From contig NZ_CP018632.1 of NCBI RefSeq assembly GCF_002215215.1, positions 6,258,501 to 6,322,500 on the forward strand: a stretch of DNA of 64,000 nt, in the 5' to 3' direction. Each line of letters opens with the position of its first letter. Position 1 is the stretch's first letter. This DNA is from Granulosicoccus antarcticus IMCC3135. Lineage in GTDB: Bacteria; Pseudomonadota; Gammaproteobacteria; Granulosicoccales; Granulosicoccaceae. Position numbers and translations under genes: made by a program. Below the pieces are notes generated by a model, which saw nothing but the letters and a program-made list of their open reading frames with translations, had not been told where the DNA came from and searched no databases. Positions 38,801 to 47,900 of the stretch are shown here, in pieces.

Positions 38801-39017
38801 CAGGTCCATTCACAGCCGAACCCTGTGCCGCAACACCGGCAATTTCATTCAGGGTAAAAGGGTTGGTGTCGTCTTCTGCAGCTATGCCGACTGCAGAAAA
38901 AGAACCCAGTACCAGGCCAATGGCCAGCGTCAAGGTGCTGCGAGTCAGAGCTGATCCGGTTGTTGGCTCAGGTACACGGAGGTTCTTCAAACCAGAGTGC
39001 GAAGGCTTCTTCATCAT
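35820..39017 (-). CDS. TSP3-repeat protein with C-terminal Cys/TM/Arg sorting-type tail
   Basis: 1,065 residues. Signal peptide (about 25-46, ending VGIAA), then almost entirely thrombospondin-type-3 calcium loops (DxDxDGxxD) to about residue 1000. The first 600 residues are an internal duplication: DNDGILDNMEARLS...GAIDINIPVGQNGIAD recurs as DNDGILDLIEGRLD...GAIDIRINVGANGIAN. The tail GLGGSGFGCSIATGG, DPLLPLLFGGSIMMLIA and RLRRRK has the tripartite Cys, hydrophobic, Arg form of JDVT-CTERM/MYXO-CTERM-type signals, which a dedicated protease recognises; no such protease is in the window. Predicted surface-exposed calcium-stiffened rod. It is coupled to the OmpA lipoprotein downstream by ATGA overlap. 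Confidence 0.85.
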   Translation of the reverse strand: MMKKPSHSGLKNLRVPEPTTGSALTRSTLTLAIGLVLGSFSAVGIAAEDDTNPFTLNEIAGVAAQGSAVNGPDSDGDGIRNQDDLDDDNDGILDSDEGAVDNDGDGFLDGSSVDTDNDGAPDALDLDSDNDGILDNMEARLSRDSVTALDRVPNGAIDINIPVGQNGIADEIETSPDSGQMKFSLPDTDQDGIADFRDLDSDNDGIFDLIEAGGVDSDTDGRLDGFYDEDGKGVDDTVQSTALPLFDTDGDSILDFRDLDSDGDTIPDQVEAGSNPSAPRDTDGDGAGDYRESDSDGDGIGDRQEVGDDVQSPADTDGDGIPDYRDSASVSGGSTDGNSDGSAGGDTNGGDTNDGDQLAANDDVHPDRDADGIVNQDDLDDDNDSILDTEEGIIDANGDGVADANSRDSDGDGTPDGYDLDSDNDGILDLIEGRLDAATIATLDPVDIGAIDIRINVGANGIANVIESSDDSGTISQPLFDTDGDGTPDYMDIDSDGDGIFDLVEAGGVDADGDGRIDGFVDEDDKGVDDAVQASALPRFDTDQDGQPDYRDVDSDADGIPDSVENTGSASNPTDSDGDGAGDYREQDSDNDGVSDAEEVGPDTAQPVDTNGDGTADFQDSSVQFTDGSTPVEPEPSPSADHDGDGQPDSQDTDDDNDGISDLVEGSADSDSDGVIDRLDRDSDNDGVLDAVETGRDTDSDGIPDYRDLDSDNDGLFDSLEAGRTAVSASGRLASSAQVDQFGLAQGSGESVLDTDQDGVADMLDLDSDNDGLTDMQEVGLVDANADGRVDEFTDSNGDGVDDSLANDVLTLRDTDMDRIPDVRDLDSDQDGLSDRFENWGTGSDQDNDGRVDNFVDANGDGLDDVQAGDLSAPADIDGDGIPNFIDLDSDGDGISDLSEAGGEDVNQDSRNDQLTDTDGDGIPDVNDVDSTGGNDVDNDSIDDSMDADFVTGADTDGDGVVDSSDPDSDGNGFAGPFADDSQSPSQGVPVDLPDADGNGVPDVQQGLASNGVIETGLGGSGFGCSIATGGESTGTDPLLPLLFGGSIMMLIARLRRRKETGSRS

Positions 39018-39192
39018 GATATTTGACTGACCGCCTGGCGGTCCCTGTTAGCGATTCCTTAATCCCCGGAAACCACTTTAATTCCGGCACTTTGGATAAG
39101 ATAACAGGTTACTCGGTCGTTTAGCACGACCTCCATCACGTCTGTCTGGCTAGTTTACAAGGCGTTGAATTACCACACACTTTAGTCGCGCA

Positions 39193-41007
39193 CTACGGGT
39201 TTCGCAATATGCGAATCTCAACACGTCGGTTGGTTGCACGATCCGCCGGTGTCATATTTTGCACCAAGGGCAATAACTCACCATAACCCTCGGCCTCAAG
39301 CCGATCTGGCACGACACCCTCGCCCGCAAGGAAGGACGCAACCGCTTGAGCACGCTGTTTTGACAGCCTTAAATTAATCTGAGCATCACCACTATTATCA
39401 GTGTGTGCCATGACAGCAATGCGAATCCGGGGATTGTTACGCATTGTAGCAATGACGCTACCCAGAGAATTCCGGGCGTTAGCTGACAATTCACTGGAGC
39501 CATCTGGAAAGTCAAGTCCGTCAACAACTCCCGATATACTGACCCCCGGCGCAAAGCCTGGCTCTGGCAACGGCATGATAGGTATTCTTGATCGTGCCGT
39601 CGTATCAACAGACATAGCCGACTGCAAGTCTGGCTCCTCGCTGACAACAGCTTTGGCTTCTGCCGTCTTGAGCGAGCTCTTTTCACGTGTTGGCGAAGCA
39701 CTCACGACATCCTGAGTATCAACCAGACCATCGCGCTGCGAATCGCGCTGTCGCGGGTCACTGACAACAATGACTCGCCTCACTGCAAGCATGGGCTGAA
39801 CGGACAGCTGACCCGCATCCTGATCGGGCAATGTGACAACATCCACTCGGCGATTTTGCAGACGGCCCACCGCTGTACTGTTGCTACCCAACGGTTCTGT
39901 CTCACCCATACCAACAGCCTGCAACTGTCGTTCATGCACACCGCGACTCTGCAGATACTGCGAGACGACCTGAGCACGTCCGGTAGACAAATTCATGTTC
40001 ATGTCGCTCTTGCCTTGAGAATCTGTATGGGCTCGCACTTGTACTCGCGACTCTGGAAAAGCCAGCAGGGTTTCTGCAACCTCATTGAGCTGAGCGCGTG
40101 CAGATGGCGACAGCCAGCTGGATCCACTGCGAAAGCGCACATCGCTCAGCACGGCATCAAACAAACCACAGCCCGTATTATCAACAGTTATATGCGCGAT
40201 CGTTTCGGGGCAATCGTCTCGCGAATCGAGCACACCATCGGCATCTGCATCGCCGCGACGCATAGCGGGACGCCAACGATCGGCCATTGACAACGCCATT
40301 GCCTCGATCTCGGGGCCGGCTGTATTAGCCGCCCCCAGAGAGGGCTCGGCAGCACCAGCTACCATCTGCCCACGACTTGATGCCTGAACACCGAAACGGT
40401 AGACCGCGCCCAGCCCGATATAGGACACATCGGCATCGAAACGGGTGATATCAGCCCGCAAACCCAGACCGTTGGAAAGTCCGTATTCGGCACCTAGCCC
40501 CAGCACAGGGCCTGACTCACTGTTTTCCAGTTCAACAATATCCGAAGACCGTTTCAACGAGCCATACCCCAGCCGGGCGTAGGCACTCAACCCTTCTCGC
40601 CGTGAACGCATTTGCGATCCGCTGAGACCATAGATCAGCGCACTGACGGATGCCGAGGTGTGATCAACCGCGCTCTGTGATTCACGCAATTGCGACTCCC
40701 CCAGAATCGAGGTATCCAGCTCCACGGCTACTCTGTCATGCAGATCGTAGCCGAGCCTCAGCTGGGTCGTCATGGCATTGGAGCTCTCTACCTCGAGAGC
40801 CTCACTCGACGACAGATGAGAGCCACCCAGGGAGGCCCCTGCGTACAGACGACTGCGAAAGTCGCTGGAGCCAGATGGCAGTTGCAAAGAGGGCTGACCT
40901 GACGGCATTACACAGCCCGTCAGGACACTACCAATCAGCACAGCAAGAATCGAACGATACCTGCCGGGTGCTGCATTCAATCTGCGCGAATTTCGAGGAA
41001 AATTCAT
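39193..41007 (-). CDS. OmpA-family lipoprotein with two OmpA domains
   Basis: 604 residues from ATG 41007 (AGGA about ten bases upstream). Lipobox LTGC near residue 31; beta barrel at about 50-205 (RSRLYAGASLGGSHLS to YIGLGAVYRFG). First OmpA domain at about 270-390: FRSGSSWLSP, RAHTDSQGKSDMNMNLSTGRAQ and NRRVDV. A linker of about 100 residues follows, then a second OmpA domain at about 490-604: FPDGSSELSA, MAHTDNSGDAQINLRLSKQRAQ and NRRVEI. Both domains keep the peptidoglycan-binding Asp and Arg. Two such domains in one chain are uncommon and could grip two glycan strands. It lies in line with the TSP3 gene, 175 bases upstream. Confidence 0.88.
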   Translation of the reverse strand: MNFPRNSRRLNAAPGRYRSILAVLIGSVLTGCVMPSGQPSLQLPSGSSDFRSRLYAGASLGGSHLSSSEALEVESSNAMTTQLRLGYDLHDRVAVELDTSILGESQLRESQSAVDHTSASVSALIYGLSGSQMRSRREGLSAYARLGYGSLKRSSDIVELENSESGPVLGLGAEYGLSNGLGLRADITRFDADVSYIGLGAVYRFGVQASSRGQMVAGAAEPSLGAANTAGPEIEAMALSMADRWRPAMRRGDADADGVLDSRDDCPETIAHITVDNTGCGLFDAVLSDVRFRSGSSWLSPSARAQLNEVAETLLAFPESRVQVRAHTDSQGKSDMNMNLSTGRAQVVSQYLQSRGVHERQLQAVGMGETEPLGSNSTAVGRLQNRRVDVVTLPDQDAGQLSVQPMLAVRRVIVVSDPRQRDSQRDGLVDTQDVVSASPTREKSSLKTAEAKAVVSEEPDLQSAMSVDTTARSRIPIMPLPEPGFAPGVSISGVVDGLDFPDGSSELSANARNSLGSVIATMRNNPRIRIAVMAHTDNSGDAQINLRLSKQRAQAVASFLAGEGVVPDRLEAEGYGELLPLVQNMTPADRATNRRVEIRILRNP

Positions 41008-41154
41008 GAATAATCTGTTCCTGCCAATCAGTCGGCGTTTGCAGAACAGCAAAAGCAAGTTCCAAACCGCAGGGGCACAATCAGTGACGGCTACGTGGTG
41101 CTTCTGTAGAACAGTCCTCGAAACAGGGTATTTCTTTGCCTACCCTCACACAAT

Positions 41155-42303
41155 TTACAAAACCCGCAACTCCACACGATTATTCAAACGACGACCACCT
41201 GGAGTGAAATTATCGGCACGCGGCTGTATCGAGCCAAATGCACGTGCTTTCAGGCGTTTTACAGCCACGCCCTGCGCCACCAGAAAGCGGGCAACGGCGA
41301 CAGCACGTTCACGCGACAGAGTTTGAGCACGATCAGGATCTGTGTAGGTCTGCGTGTGAACACGAATTTCCACAAGCAGTTCCGGATAAAGATTCAGAGA
41401 GCCGGCCAGACGTGAAAGCAGAGTTTTGCCCACTGCCGTCAGCGTGGTTGTTTCACCTTCAAACTCCACACCTTGCTGCACACCACTGAACAAGGCACAA
41501 CCTTGAGAGTTCAAGGGCTCACCTGCCGCAGGCACAGCACAGGAGCTGACGGATGGACCACTCAATGGGGCATTATTACCCGCGACTACCGCTTCCTGGA
41601 TAGGTGCGGCCGCAGGTGCGGCCGCAGGTACGGGTTCTGGAACCAGCTCCGGCTCGGGCTTGCTAACTGTCGGCTTTACAACCGCTGGACGAGGTACTGC
41701 AGCAGGTGTTGCCCGTGAACCGTTTCTGGTACGACTTTGCAGCCCACCAGGTCGCCAATAGACCGATGCCATGGCAACTTGTGCGTCACCGTCAAAGCTT
41801 GTCAATTCGCCACGAACGCCCCAGCTGGAACCCACCGGCCATTGAATACCGGCTCCCAGCCAAAGCGCGGTATTGTCCTTTTCCGCCAATTGCACATCTG
41901 AATCATTCGTGATCTTGTTGAGTCCGAATCGCACATAACCAGACCATCCATCCTGTCGATGCGCAAGCTCGGTATCCCCCAGTACATAAAGAACCCCACC
42001 CAGCGACAGGGCAGAATAATCGATGGATTCGCCGGCTGAGAGCTCTGCCTTGCCAAGATCGGTGTACGCAATCTCGATTCCCAGCCTGTCATTGATGTCC
42101 CTTCCCAGGTACAGACCAGCGGCTGTCGAACTTTCCTTGTCCAACGAGAAGTCAGATCCATCGGTGTCTGGCGTCAGTCGTGAGATACCGGCACCCGCAC
42201 CCGCATACCATTTGCCTTGCTGAGCAAGGAGAGGTGATGCAGAAAAGGCGCTAATGCCAAGAACGACGACGCAAGCAATATGACGGGACACGGAATTGGA
42301 CAT
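41155..42303 (-). CDS. OmpA-family outer-membrane protein with altered peptidoglycan motif
   Basis: 382 residues. Sec signal peptide ending SPLLA, without a lipobox. OmpA-like barrel at about 30-190, then a Pro/Ala linker (about 195-250) with PEPELVPEPVPAAAPAAAP and a C-terminal OmpA domain. In that domain the usual HTDNxG is HTQTYTDPDRAQ, so the Asp that contacts diaminopimelate is replaced by Gln, although LSRERA and NNRVEL remain. It may bind peptidoglycan weakly or not at all. It lies 147 bases upstream of the double-OmpA gene on the same strand and is the first gene of the envelope cluster. Confidence 0.87.
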   Translation of the reverse strand: MSNSVSRHIACVVVLGISAFSASPLLAQQGKWYAGAGAGISRLTPDTDGSDFSLDKESSTAAGLYLGRDINDRLGIEIAYTDLGKAELSAGESIDYSALSLGGVLYVLGDTELAHRQDGWSGYVRFGLNKITNDSDVQLAEKDNTALWLGAGIQWPVGSSWGVRGELTSFDGDAQVAMASVYWRPGGLQSRTRNGSRATPAAVPRPAVVKPTVSKPEPELVPEPVPAAAPAAAPIQEAVVAGNNAPLSGPSVSSCAVPAAGEPLNSQGCALFSGVQQGVEFEGETTTLTAVGKTLLSRLAGSLNLYPELLVEIRVHTQTYTDPDRAQTLSRERAVAVARFLVAQGVAVKRLKARAFGSIQPRADNFTPGGRRLNNRVELRVL

Positions 42304-42773
42304 GGATGATCAGACACTCGTGGTTCGTGGCGGCCAGTTTGAAACCACCTTACTTCAATCGGTATTCAGGTTCTGTTAACTGTGGTCAATTACCGAAACG
42401 CCCCTCGGCGCCGTTAGATCACAGGCGACAACTATAGGACGTTTCCAGACATTCCTGAAAAAAATACTAGCAACTAACACTGATCAAGGCTTCACCACAT
42501 CGGATAACAGGCGCATCTTGCACAAAAGGCAAGACGAGACCACCACAGGGCTTGGGCAATGGGTCAGTGAGTATGGGGGATAGAGGATGCATAAAAACAG
42601 CCATCCTTGGCTATCGAGAGCATCCTTGCCAGCAAATACCACTTGGAGGAGTGTTGCAGCGTGAACCAAATCACACATCTGCAACTCCATTAGATGCCCC
42701 AAGCATTGATGTGTCAACTTTTACCTGCGAAAAACGCATTATAATTCATCAATAATGTGTATTTTAATATCGT
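42304..42773. other. intergenic region upstream of the OmpA cluster
   Basis: 470 bases. On the minus strand TTCAGG (42454-42459) and TATAGT (42431-42436), 17 bases apart, could be a weak sigma-70 promoter, giving a leader of about 120 bases for the OmpA gene at 42303. Several short open frames cross the rest, but none has a ribosome site or a recognisable product. Confidence 0.35.
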
Positions 42774-43442
42774 TTACTTGCGCGCCAGCCGCAGCTTGTG
42801 AAGCTGAAACAATACGATCCCCAGCAGAACCGACACCACCATGAGCACAACACTCAGTGTCAGCTGAAAATCAGACCCTAAACGGATCCCTGCCCCCAGC
42901 AACACGAAGACCAGCATTTGCGGCACGTAGCCGATCGCGGAAGCCAGCAGGAATTTCCAGCGTGGCACCTGAGTAAAGCCGATACAGACATTGGTCATCA
43001 GGTTGGTACCCAGTGGCTGTAAACGCAGTATGAGCACTTTGATGAAAACATCGTTCTCCAGCATCAGCTCCAGACGTGAGATGAAGGCTGGAAAGCGCTG
43101 TCGAATCCGCTCACTGAAGAAGGCTGTTGAAATACTCACCGTCAGATAGCAGCCTGCCAATGCTGAAACCAGCGCCAGCAACAGGCCCGGCATGACTCCA
43201 TAAGCCAGGCCGCCGATGAACGCGACAAGCTGACGCGGCAAACCTACGCTGGTAGCAACAACACTAACAGCCACAAAGACCACGGCTCCTACCGCCCCGG
43301 CCGACTCGAGCATGTGCCCCCATTGCTTCGCCGGAATCCATTGCGAGGGTGGAAACAGCAGAGTAAGAAGAATGATCGACAAAAGTAGTACCACCAGAAT
43401 CAGGGCGGTATGGCGCTTTGTCAGACGCGATGCGAAACTCAT
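42774..43442 (-). CDS. TVP38/TMEM64 (VTT domain) membrane protein
   Basis: 222 residues from ATG 43442; the frame is open to GTG 43490. About six hydrophobic segments. The VTT core reads VGLPRQLVAFIGGLAYGVMPGLLLALVSALAGCYLTV and RLQPLGTNLMTNVCIGFTQVPRWKFLLASAIGYVPQMLV. This DedA-like family includes lipid scramblase-type transporters of the inner membrane. Substrate is not known here. No strong ribosome site is visible at either start. Confidence 0.85.
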   Translation of the reverse strand: MSFASRLTKRHTALILVVLLLSIILLTLLFPPSQWIPAKQWGHMLESAGAVGAVVFVAVSVVATSVGLPRQLVAFIGGLAYGVMPGLLLALVSALAGCYLTVSISTAFFSERIRQRFPAFISRLELMLENDVFIKVLILRLQPLGTNLMTNVCIGFTQVPRWKFLLASAIGYVPQMLVFVLLGAGIRLGSDFQLTLSVVLMVVSVLLGIVLFQLHKLRLARK

Positions 43443-43545
43443 GTGCAATAGAAACCGGCGATGATGATTACCCTGACACCAGAGTGACACCTAAAGTGCC
43501 ACAGAAAAAGCCCCGATTTCGCAACTGCAGTTTTCCTGCGAGGAA

Positions 43546-43647
43546 CTACAGCAAGATCACCAGCATCAGCGCGAGAATCGCAACCCAGGCTCCACCAAGG
43601 ACCAGAACCCGCATTGGCCCTCTGTCGTCATGTCTTTTTGCATGCAT
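43546..43647 (-). CDS. possible 33-residue single-pass membrane protein
   Basis: ATG 43647 with GAGG about ten bases upstream, ending TAG at 43546. The sequence begins with a basic, hydrophilic MHAKRHDDRGPMR, followed by a 20-residue hydrophobic helix to the C-terminus (VLVLGGAWVAILALMLVILL). The layout is typical of small inner-membrane proteins with N-in topology. It sits between the VTT gene and the DUF481-like gene, about 100 bases from each. Existence rests on the ribosome site and composition only. Confidence 0.42.
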   Translation of the reverse strand: MHAKRHDDRGPMRVLVLGGAWVAILALMLVILL

Positions 43648-43787
43648 TTCGCTAACACCTCACAATTCACCAGGGTGTCGGCGGCGCCCATCACTCAATT
43701 GCGCGACGGGTTGGCGACCGATATCTTATATATCCAGATATCGTGCCAATGGATTACAGCAAATAACCTGCACAATCTGAAAAAAGC

Positions 43788-44474
43788 TTAGAAACCGACG
43801 GTAAAACTGACAGCGGTATCCGAGTCGTTCACCGCATCAATCCCGTCAATATCCACTCGTCGAATGCGATAACTCAGCTTGACAGCCCCCTGGGCCAGAC
43901 GCATGGATACCCCTGTCTCCAGTTGTGACTGTGTAGAACTGGGGCTGCTGAATACCTCACCATCCAGCTGCAGCTTGAAAAGATCGGCCAACACCTGGCT
44001 TGCCCCACCGCGCACGGTACCCACCTGCTCGTCTGCATCCTCAAGGCCGGTTTGTGGGGTGAAATCAATCATGCGATAGCCTAGCCCGGCTTCCACCCAA
44101 AGCTGTTGACTGGCCGTGGCAATCAGCTGCGCACCCAGACCACCAATCAGCAATGTGTCTCTGTCGATACCCAAGGCCTTCTCCAGACGAACTCGCCCAT
44201 CACCGAAGGTGTACAACTTGTCGGTGAACCAGTAGCGCGGCTCGTAACCGATCTCATAGCTATTGTTGTCCGAACGGTACCATTCCGCATACAGATAGTG
44301 ACTCAGAGGTCGCTCGTTCAGGCTCAGGTGCCCACGCAGGCGCGTCGCACTATCGCCATCTCGCACCACCGTGCCACCTTCAAGACCACCCGTCCATTCT
44401 GCCTGCACGCTGGCAGGCCCGAGACAGAAAAGCAGCGCGGCGGTTATCCCGGTGGCAGATCTTGAAAGAGACAT
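43788..44474 (-). CDS. DUF481-like outer-membrane beta-barrel protein
   Basis: 228 residues from ATG 44474; GTG 44492 is an alternative. Sec signal peptide ending ASVQA, then alternating beta strands with LNERPLSHYLYAEWYRSDNNSYEIGYEPRYWF and a terminal AVSFTVGF, ending in Phe as BAM substrates do. The pattern matches the YdiY/DUF481 salt-induced outer-membrane family, but identity looks low. It is transcribed away from the giant gene across 455 bases. Confidence 0.65.
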   Translation of the reverse strand: MSLSRSATGITAALLFCLGPASVQAEWTGGLEGGTVVRDGDSATRLRGHLSLNERPLSHYLYAEWYRSDNNSYEIGYEPRYWFTDKLYTFGDGRVRLEKALGIDRDTLLIGGLGAQLIATASQQLWVEAGLGYRMIDFTPQTGLEDADEQVGTVRGGASQVLADLFKLQLDGEVFSSPSSTQSQLETGVSMRLAQGAVKLSYRIRRVDIDGIDAVNDSDTAVSFTVGF

Positions 44475-44929
44475 TAGTGAGGTCCAGAGCACGTTTCGGA
44501 GGAGCTCCAGTGTACGCCATCACAGTTATCGAACTGCTCGACTCAACGTAAACAATTGAGCACCCGCAGAGCTGCTCGTCTTGACGAATCCAGGCTGCCT
44601 GTCACTCATCGCATTTGCATTTCTCGAACTTTCCCGAGAATTCAAGACATCTTTGCGTGACTTAATTACAGGCCATAACGCTTACCCGGTTATATCTGTA
44701 ACCCGTTAGGAATGGCCTGCTCTTGGACACTGTTATGAGAAGCAAGGCACAGGCATTGCTGCTGACAATTCTTTTGGATCTTAGTCATCACTATGCCCAA
44801 ACTTGCATTAGTGACTGATAGATCGACAGTAAATGCAGATTTTAAAAGACGAAATCATTGCTGCCTTGAGAATTACTGATAGCAAAATACTGATCTGCAC
44901 TTCATTGAATTCAGCCGGGTATTCCCAAT
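44475..44929. other. gene-free region upstream of the giant TSP3-OmpA gene
   Basis: 455 bases between divergent genes, AT-rich near the giant gene. The only clear structure is the nested inverted repeat at 44670-44718 described separately. No ORF with a ribosome site was seen. Promoters for both genes must be here but are not identified. Confidence 0.45.
44670..44718 (+). promoter_or_regulatory. nested inverted repeat, possible structured leader or operator
   Basis: AGGCCAT (44670-44676) pairs with ATGGCCT (44712-44718). Inside, AACG pairs with CGTT, and GGTTA-TATCTG-TAACC makes a perfect 5-bp hairpin at the tip. The whole forms an imperfect stem of about 16 pairs with one bulge, about 210 bases upstream of the giant gene's start. 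Confidence 0.35.
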
Positions 44930-47900
44930 ATGTCAAACTGCAAGCACGGAACGCGAGTTATACTCGCAACGTATATTGCTAAATATATCGCCAGTATATT
45001 TAGCCTCATACGAATCATTGCACCCAGACCTCGCTACTTACGAGTATTGCTGGCAGCCTTTGTCCTTTCGTCAATTTCCTCGTTTGCCATGGCAATCGAC
45101 ACCGATGGTGATGGCATAGAAAACATCAAGGATCTGGATGATGACAATGACGGCATCCTGGATATTGATGAGATTAGTTGCGGGGTCTCGGGAGAGGTGG
45201 CTTGGGAGCACAATGACAACAATGGGATGTCGTTAAATGCCAGTGTCAGCTCGAGCATATCGAGCGTTGTTTCCAACACCACCGATATCAGTTTTGGTAG
45301 TGGCTTCATAGCCCCCACCAGTACTTACGAGCACATACTCAATGGTGCTAACGAAACGACATTAGTCGGAGCAAGATCAAACGGTGAATATGCCGAAGTC
45401 GGATTTACAATAAACGGACCCGCGTATTTCACCGCCACCCAGAATGGAATGGTAGTCGGCGCTGCTAATGGTGGCCAAGGCAGTGCTGCTGGTGACTATG
45501 AAATAGCGGCAGAAATATCCAGTGATAACTTTGCCACCTCGGTTTTACTGTATGACGACGGCTACATTGCCACACCTGGAACGCAATATTCTGTTAGTCG
45601 CAATTCATTCAGCCCGTACCTGATGACCTCAGGTACTGCTTACAAAGTGAGAATGTACCTCTTTAACGAGCAGAACTTCTACGCAGGCTCAGGCACTGTC
45701 ACATTCGATGATTTCAAATTGGCCATTAATGCGAGTTGCGCTACTGACTCGGATAATGACTCCGTTCAGAACTCCGAGGACATAGATTCGGACAATGACG
45801 GCATCCCTGACAATATTGAAGGTCAGGAATCTGCCAGCTATATAGCCCCCCTGAATCTGGATACCGATGGTGATGGGATCGACGATGCCTATGATGAAGA
45901 CAACGGTGGCACCCCCGTCAGCATACCCAATACCGATGCAAACGCAGCCGACAGCGCTGATTACCTGGATACCGACAGTGATGATGATGGTGTCCTCGAC
46001 TCCATTGAAGGCTTTGATGCCAATGGCGATGGCATTGCAGATACCCTACCCGCTCCGGGCAATGCAGATACCGACGGTGATGGTCTGAACGACAACTATG
46101 ACACTGTCGTTGGCCCTGCTCCCGGAAACTCCATTGGCTCCAACGCCCCCTTGCAAAACACAGACGGTGCCTTGGATGAGCCCGATTGGCGTGATACCGA
46201 TGATGACGATGACCTGGCACTCACCTCTGCAGAAGATACCAACAGCAACGCCAACCTGGCAGATGATGATGCGGATGCCGATAGCAAACCGAACTATCTT
46301 GAATCAAGTACTGCCGATGCTGATGGCGACGGCACGAAAGACCAGAGCGATGCGAATGATGCCGACGCCTGCATCCCCTCAGCCTTTGCCACCGGTTGCA
46401 CCACTGATACTGATGGAGACGGCACCGCTGATAGCGTAGAGACATCAACCACTGACACTGATAACGATGGCACGCCGGACTATCAGGAGTCATCAAGCGA
46501 CGATGCTGATGGCGACGGCACTGCGGATCAGACTGACCCCGAAGATGCCAACGCTTGCGTTCCTTCCACATTTGGTAATGGCTGTACCATCGATACTGAC
46601 GGTGATGGAAGCCCAGACAGTGTTGAAACCGCTGCTGCTGATACAGACAACGATGGCACACCGGACTATCAAGAATCATCAAGCGCCGATGCCGATGGCG
46701 ACGGCACTACGGATCAGAATGACCTCGAAGATGCCAATGCGTGTGTTCCTTCGGCATTCGGCAATGGTTGTGCCACCGATACCGACGGTGATGGAAGCCC
46801 GGACAGCGTCGAAACGGCTGGCGCTGATTCGGACGGCGATGGCACTCCGGACTACCAGGAGTCATCAAGCGCCGATACCGATGGTGACGGCACCACTGAC
46901 CAGAATGATGCTGCCAACTCAGATGCCTGTATTCCTTCCGCATTCGGTAATAACTGCACCACCGATACTGATGGTGATGGAAGCCCGGACAGCGTAGAGA
47001 CGGAGACAACTGACACCGATGGCGATAGCACTCCAGATTACCAAGAGTCATCTTCAGCCGATGCAGATGGTGATGGCATCACCGACCAGAATGACGCCGC
47101 TGATGCCAATGCCTGCATTCCGTCTGCATTCGGTACTGGCTGCGCTACCGATACCGATGGTGACGGAAGCCCTGATAGTGTAGAAACAGAGACGACTGAT
47201 ACAGACGGTGATACCAAGCCAGATTACCTGGAATCTTCGATCGACGATGCCGATAATGATGGCACCATGGACCAGGCTGATTCGGACGATAGCGATGCCT
47301 GCATTCCTTCCGCATTCGGTAATGGCTGTACCACTGATACTGATGGTGATGGCTCACCTGACAGTGTAGAAACTGAAGCCGCTGATAGCGACAGTGACGG
47401 CACGCCGGATTATCAGGAGTCTTCCACAGTGGATGCCGATGCCGATGGTATTTTCGCCCAGAACGATCCGGACGAAGCCGATGCCTGCATCCCTTCCGCA
47501 TTCGGTACTGGCTGCGCCACTGACACTGACGGTGACGGATCCCCTGACAGTGTCGAAACTGAAACCGCTGATACCGACAATGACGGCACACCGGACTATC
47601 AGGAGTCATCCGCAGTGGATGCCGATGCCGATGGCACTTTCGCCCAGAACGACCCGGATGAAGCTGATGTCTGCATCCCTTCTGCCTTTGGCACTGGCTG
47701 TACAACCGATACCGACAACGATGGCACGCCTGACAGCGTTGAAACAGAAACGGCCGATGCGGACAATGACGGCACGCCGGATTACCAGGAATCATCAACA
47801 GACGATCTGGACAACGACGGCACGCCGGATCAAAGTGATTCAGACGGTACGAATGTTTGCATTCCCTCCACCTTCGGCACGGGCTGTACTGCCGATACCG

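Noticed and set aside
42774-43442. VTT protein as the processing protease of the CTERM tails
   Set aside because: It lacks the Glu/His motifs of CPBP-type proteases and matches the TVP38 family.
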